Source: Sessilibacter corallicola
Lineage (GTDB): Bacteria > Pseudomonadota > Gammaproteobacteria > Pseudomonadales > Cellvibrionaceae
Length of the DNA: 64,000 nt
Reading direction: 5' to 3'
NCBI RefSeq assembly: GCF_021290925.1
Contig: NZ_JAJSLX010000002.1
Location: 206,001 to 270,000 of the forward strand
Shown: piece after piece, positions 61,617 through 64,000 of the stretch
Layout: every line of letters starts with the position of its first letter
Numbering within the stretch: the first letter of the stretch is position 1
Program-made: the position numbers and the translations under genes
The notes under the pieces: generated by a model
The model's database searches: none
The model's input: the letters and a program-made list of their open reading frames with translations, nothing else
What the model was told of the DNA's origin: nothing

Positions 61617-61931
61617 TTAATCTTCCCAGACCCATCGTATGGGTTGACCGAAGTCGTCTTTAATTAATTTTTTTCTGGGGCGCCGATTGGCTGTAGGTGC
61701 TGGCTTTTGTGGTTTTTTCCGGGCCTCAATGGCGGCGATTTCGTCATTGACCAAAGTGCGTGACTCTGGTGGTTTTGATGTTGTAACACTGTGAAACGGA
61801 TTGGCCCCTCCAATCAGTTGGTTACTCTCGCCTTGAACGTGCTGGCTTACCTTCCCGCCACTGTTTAGGAATTCTTGTACCTGATGTTCAATTTCGGCAC
61901 GAACTTCTGATTTAGTTTTGGGCTTTTTCAT
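61617..61931 (-). CDS. Small conserved basic protein, function unknown
   Basis: The 104-residue protein begins MKKPKTKSEVRAEIEHQVQEFL-NSGGKVSQ, a start shared by small Pseudomonas- and marine-type proteins of unknown role, and is basic with a disordered middle and a C-terminus DDFGQPIRWVWED. The early helix with 'FL-x-x-GG-x-V' recalls the RNA-polymerase-binding SutA family but the rest does not match, so that is only a hint. It is followed by the DUF4269 gene. Confidence 0.65.
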   Translation of the reverse strand: MKKPKTKSEVRAEIEHQVQEFLNSGGKVSQHVQGESNQLIGGANPFHSVTTSKPPESRTLVNDEIAAIEARKKPQKPAPTANRRPRKKLIKDDFGQPIRWVWED

Positions 61932-62672
61932 CGCTCAATAGGGATAGGCTACATTCATTGAAGTATTGAAGAGTCAGTTTAGGCCGTCCAGCAATTCTAC
62001 CTCTGTTTTCGTCATTAGTTTATCGCTGGCGAATAATTTCGCAGGTGTTTACTGTCATAATTTTGACCGTTGCTTTTTTGATCAGGGTGTCTAAAGGCTG
62101 TAAGAAACCTAGCTGGAGCTAGTTATACACAGCTTATGCTTGCAGTTGTCCAAGATTTCAGTTGAAAACTTTCGTGTTATTCACCTCTATTCAAAATTTT
62201 GACAAATCTTCCTTAATCTACTAGAGATATTTCTGTCATAAAACCAACATTTTTAAATTACTGAAATATAAAGAGTTATGCTTATTTTTAAGATTTTTGT
62301 AATATCTTGATTAGTAAGATTAGTTTTCGTTTGTGTAAAATTTCTTAAGGTTAACTGCAAGTTTTCCACAGGTTGAACCATTTTGGTGCAAATAACTTTG
62401 TCAATTAGCAGTTGATAACTTTCAAAAAAGGAAAGTTCGATCAATAGCTAGTCAGTAGTTTTCTATCGGAGGGTAGAATTTACAACAATTGGAAATATTT
62501 TTTCGCAATTGCGGGATTAATATTTGGTTTTGAAGCGAGTAAACGCAATTCCAATGCAGCTTGTCGTTATTTTTTAGGTTGCTCGGTATTTTTGACGCTT
62601 TTTGGGAAGGCAAAATTAACTTGCTTCTAGATCATGGTTGGTTGGAACCATGATCTATCGATCTTTGGTTTA
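61932..62672. other. Intergenic region without a supported gene
   Basis: About 740 bases between two minus-strand genes. It is A/T-rich. A frame at 62253-62444 (minus) has no ribosome binding site or domain. I see no clear hairpin or repeat. Confidence 0.45.
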
Positions 62673-63545
62673 CTATTCGCTGTCGGATATGGTTTTCCAA
62701 AAACTGGCAAGGATTGGGTTGGTGAGGCGTTTGTTAAGAGCAAATAAGCCTACATCAAACTGACCGATTGGTGCGGGCAGTTGGGCTTTTTTGACTTTGT
62801 CGCGCAGTGGACTGTTATCCAGCACGATTTCTGGAACGATACCAGCGCCAAAGCCCAGTGCAACCATACTGACAATCGCTTCATTACCTGCGACCTGGGC
62901 ATAGATATTCGGCTTGATATTAATTTTCCGAAACCAGGCGTCGGATTTTTCTCTCGCTAACCCTTCCATTGATAAAATCATCGGAATTGAAGACCAATCT
63001 ATTTCATCAGATTCACCCGTTGTTGCGGATTGTTGAGTGATAGCGACTAATTGGGTGGTGCGGAACTTTCGAAATTTAATTCCTGTAGGCAGGGTGTTGG
63101 GATAGGCAGCGATGGCTATGTCTTCTTGCTCGGCTCTGATTCTCGAAATGCCTTGAGCAGGATCACCAGTGTTGAGTTTAATTTCAACGCCGGGTTGAGA
63201 AGACCTGAACTCTCTTAATATGTCGTACAAAAAACTGTAACTGGCAGTGACTGAACAAAATATTTTCAGTTCACCCGCAAGGTGAGGTCTACTTTGTTGC
63301 AAGCTGTCTTTTATAGAATTCCAGTCATTGAGTGCTTCTCTGGCGTAACGCTGAAACTTAAGCCCTTCTGCTGTCAATGAAACACTGCGCTTATCGCGCA
63401 AAAATAATTCGACACCCAATTGTTCTTCCAGGGCTTTAATGTTTCTACTTAACGCCGATGGGCTTAGATGGCAAGTTTCTGCGGCGCGCGAGAAGTGCAA
63501 CGATTCGCTGAGTATTAGAAAGTTTGAAAGCGTGCGGTTGTCCAT
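62673..63545 (-). CDS. ilvY: LysR-type activator of ilvC
   Basis: A 290-residue LysR regulator: helix-turn-helix (about 1-60: LSNFLILSESLHFSRAAETCHLSPSALSRNIKALEEQLG, region only) and effector domain with IKLNTGDPAQGISRIRAEQEDIAIAAYP in the middle. Position and sequence agree with IlvY, which senses acetolactate or acetohydroxybutyrate and turns on ilvC. It is divergent from ilvC with 187 bases between them. Confidence 0.94.
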   Translation of the reverse strand: MDNRTLSNFLILSESLHFSRAAETCHLSPSALSRNIKALEEQLGVELFLRDKRSVSLTAEGLKFQRYAREALNDWNSIKDSLQQSRPHLAGELKIFCSVTASYSFLYDILREFRSSQPGVEIKLNTGDPAQGISRIRAEQEDIAIAAYPNTLPTGIKFRKFRTTQLVAITQQSATTGESDEIDWSSIPMILSMEGLAREKSDAWFRKINIKPNIYAQVAGNEAIVSMVALGFGAGIVPEIVLDNSPLRDKVKKAQLPAPIGQFDVGLFALNKRLTNPILASFWKTISDSE

Positions 63546-63558
63546 GATTATTTATCGA

Positions 63559-63604
63559 CTGCAATTGCAGTGGTTAATGTATTCCTGTGTTGCAGGATAC
63601 GCAA
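63559..63604. promoter_or_regulatory. Candidate IlvY operators
   Basis: A perfect 12-base palindrome (CTGCAATTGCAG, 63559-63570) and a TTGC-N7-GCAA inverted repeat (63590-63604) lie just upstream of ilvY. IlvY of enterobacteria recognises paired TTGC/GCAA dyads in the ilvY-ilvC region, so these are likely sites O1 and O2; only the symmetry is seen here. Confidence 0.55.
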
Positions 63605-63732
63605 TTCCAATTTGTTAATAATTCATTTTACGCAACAGAAAAAGACTCCTAGAATAGCGGCCCTTAGATTGTGAAAACGTCTGTTTTTATCGAAAACACG
63701 TTCAACCTACCCGATTATTACAGGAGCAAGTG

Positions 63733-64000
63733 ATGCAAATTTATTACGACAAAGATTGTGACCTTTCAATCATTCAAGGCAAAAAAGTAGCGATCATCGG
63801 TTACGGTTCTCAAGGCCATGCCCACGCCTGTAACCTTAAAGATTCTGGTGTTGATGTAACTGTTGGTCTTCGCGCGAATTCTGCTTCTGTTGCTAAAGCT
63901 GAAGCTCACGGTCTTAAAGTTGCCGACGTTGAAACCGCAGTTGCTGGTGCAGACGTTGTTATGATCTTGACTCCTGATGAATTCCAAGGTGCTTTGTACA
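63733..64000 (+). CDS. ilvC: Ketol-acid reductoisomerase, N-terminal part
   Basis: The frame starts at an ATG with AGGAG upstream and runs off the right edge after 89 codons. [25 protein letters not shown] and the NADPH-binding [17 protein letters not shown], then [10 protein letters not shown], are those of class I IlvC. The enzyme makes the dihydroxy acids of valine and isoleucine synthesis. It is divergent from ilvY. Confidence 0.96.
   Translation, partial: MQIYYDKDCDLSIIQGKKVAIIGYGSQGHAHACNLKDSGVDVTVGLRANSASVAKAEAHGLKVADVETAVAGADVVMILTPDEFQGALY

Overview
The window looks like chromosomal DNA of a free-living, motile, probably marine gammaproteobacterium of moderate to low G+C. Evidence: the xseB-ispA-dxs order, a PomAB-type sodium flagellar stator, csdE/tcdA neighbours, a complete arginine succinyltransferase (AST) operon, divergent ilvY/ilvC, TonB-receptor sequence and an OmpW porin. 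I cannot fix the family; a Cellvibrionales- or Alteromonadales-like relative is my guess. I saw no rRNA, tRNA, CRISPR array, prophage or complete insertion sequence.

Layout. 1-4.4 kb (minus): a TPR protein cut by the window edge, a chimeric gene (subtilisin-like front, TonB-dependent-receptor back) and a small secreted protein resembling a subtilase propeptide. 5.5-16 kb: bicupin, NDK-like protein, isoprenoid genes (dxs, ispA) with xseB, stator pair plus PilZ protein, HNH nuclease, TatD hydrolase, CsdE and TcdA. 16.3-22.6 kb (minus): ECF sigma factor, membrane anti-sigma-like protein, secreted TPR-CHAT (caspase-like) protease, an unknown small protein and a trypsin-like protein, a candidate regulated protease system. 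23.2-35 kb: two amidohydrolases, an Lrp-type regulator divergent from astC - M20 hydrolase - astA - astD - astB, then an NhaC-type transporter. The M20 enzyme may replace AstE.

35.9-44.9 kb is the most unusual region: a LysR regulator, then an operon of a secreted protein, DUF1330-like protein, hot-dog dehydratase-like protein, SnoaL-like protein, AMP-forming ligase and acyl carrier protein, followed by two more genes paralogous to the secreted protein. I recognise neither the secreted family nor the combination. It could be a carrier-protein-based pathway tied to a family of exported proteins.

44.9-54 kb: Lrp-type regulator and alanine dehydrogenase, a second ECF sigma factor with a membrane VWA protein, EamA transporter, MAPEG protein, TetR regulator, OmpW and glyoxalase I. 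54-55.3 kb has no genes but holds an eight-unit degenerate tandem repeat. 55.3-59.7 kb encodes a receiver-like/winged-helix protein, a CvnD/MglA-like GTPase, two Roadblock proteins and a kinase-like/phosphatase fusion; it recalls the Streptomyces conservons and is probably a signalling module. 59.8-64 kb: a flagellar-rod-like small protein, a HEQAH metalloprotease-like protein, a nucleotidyltransferase-like protein, a small conserved protein, then ilvY and the start of ilvC.

All calls come from reading the sequence and translations by eye; no database search was run.
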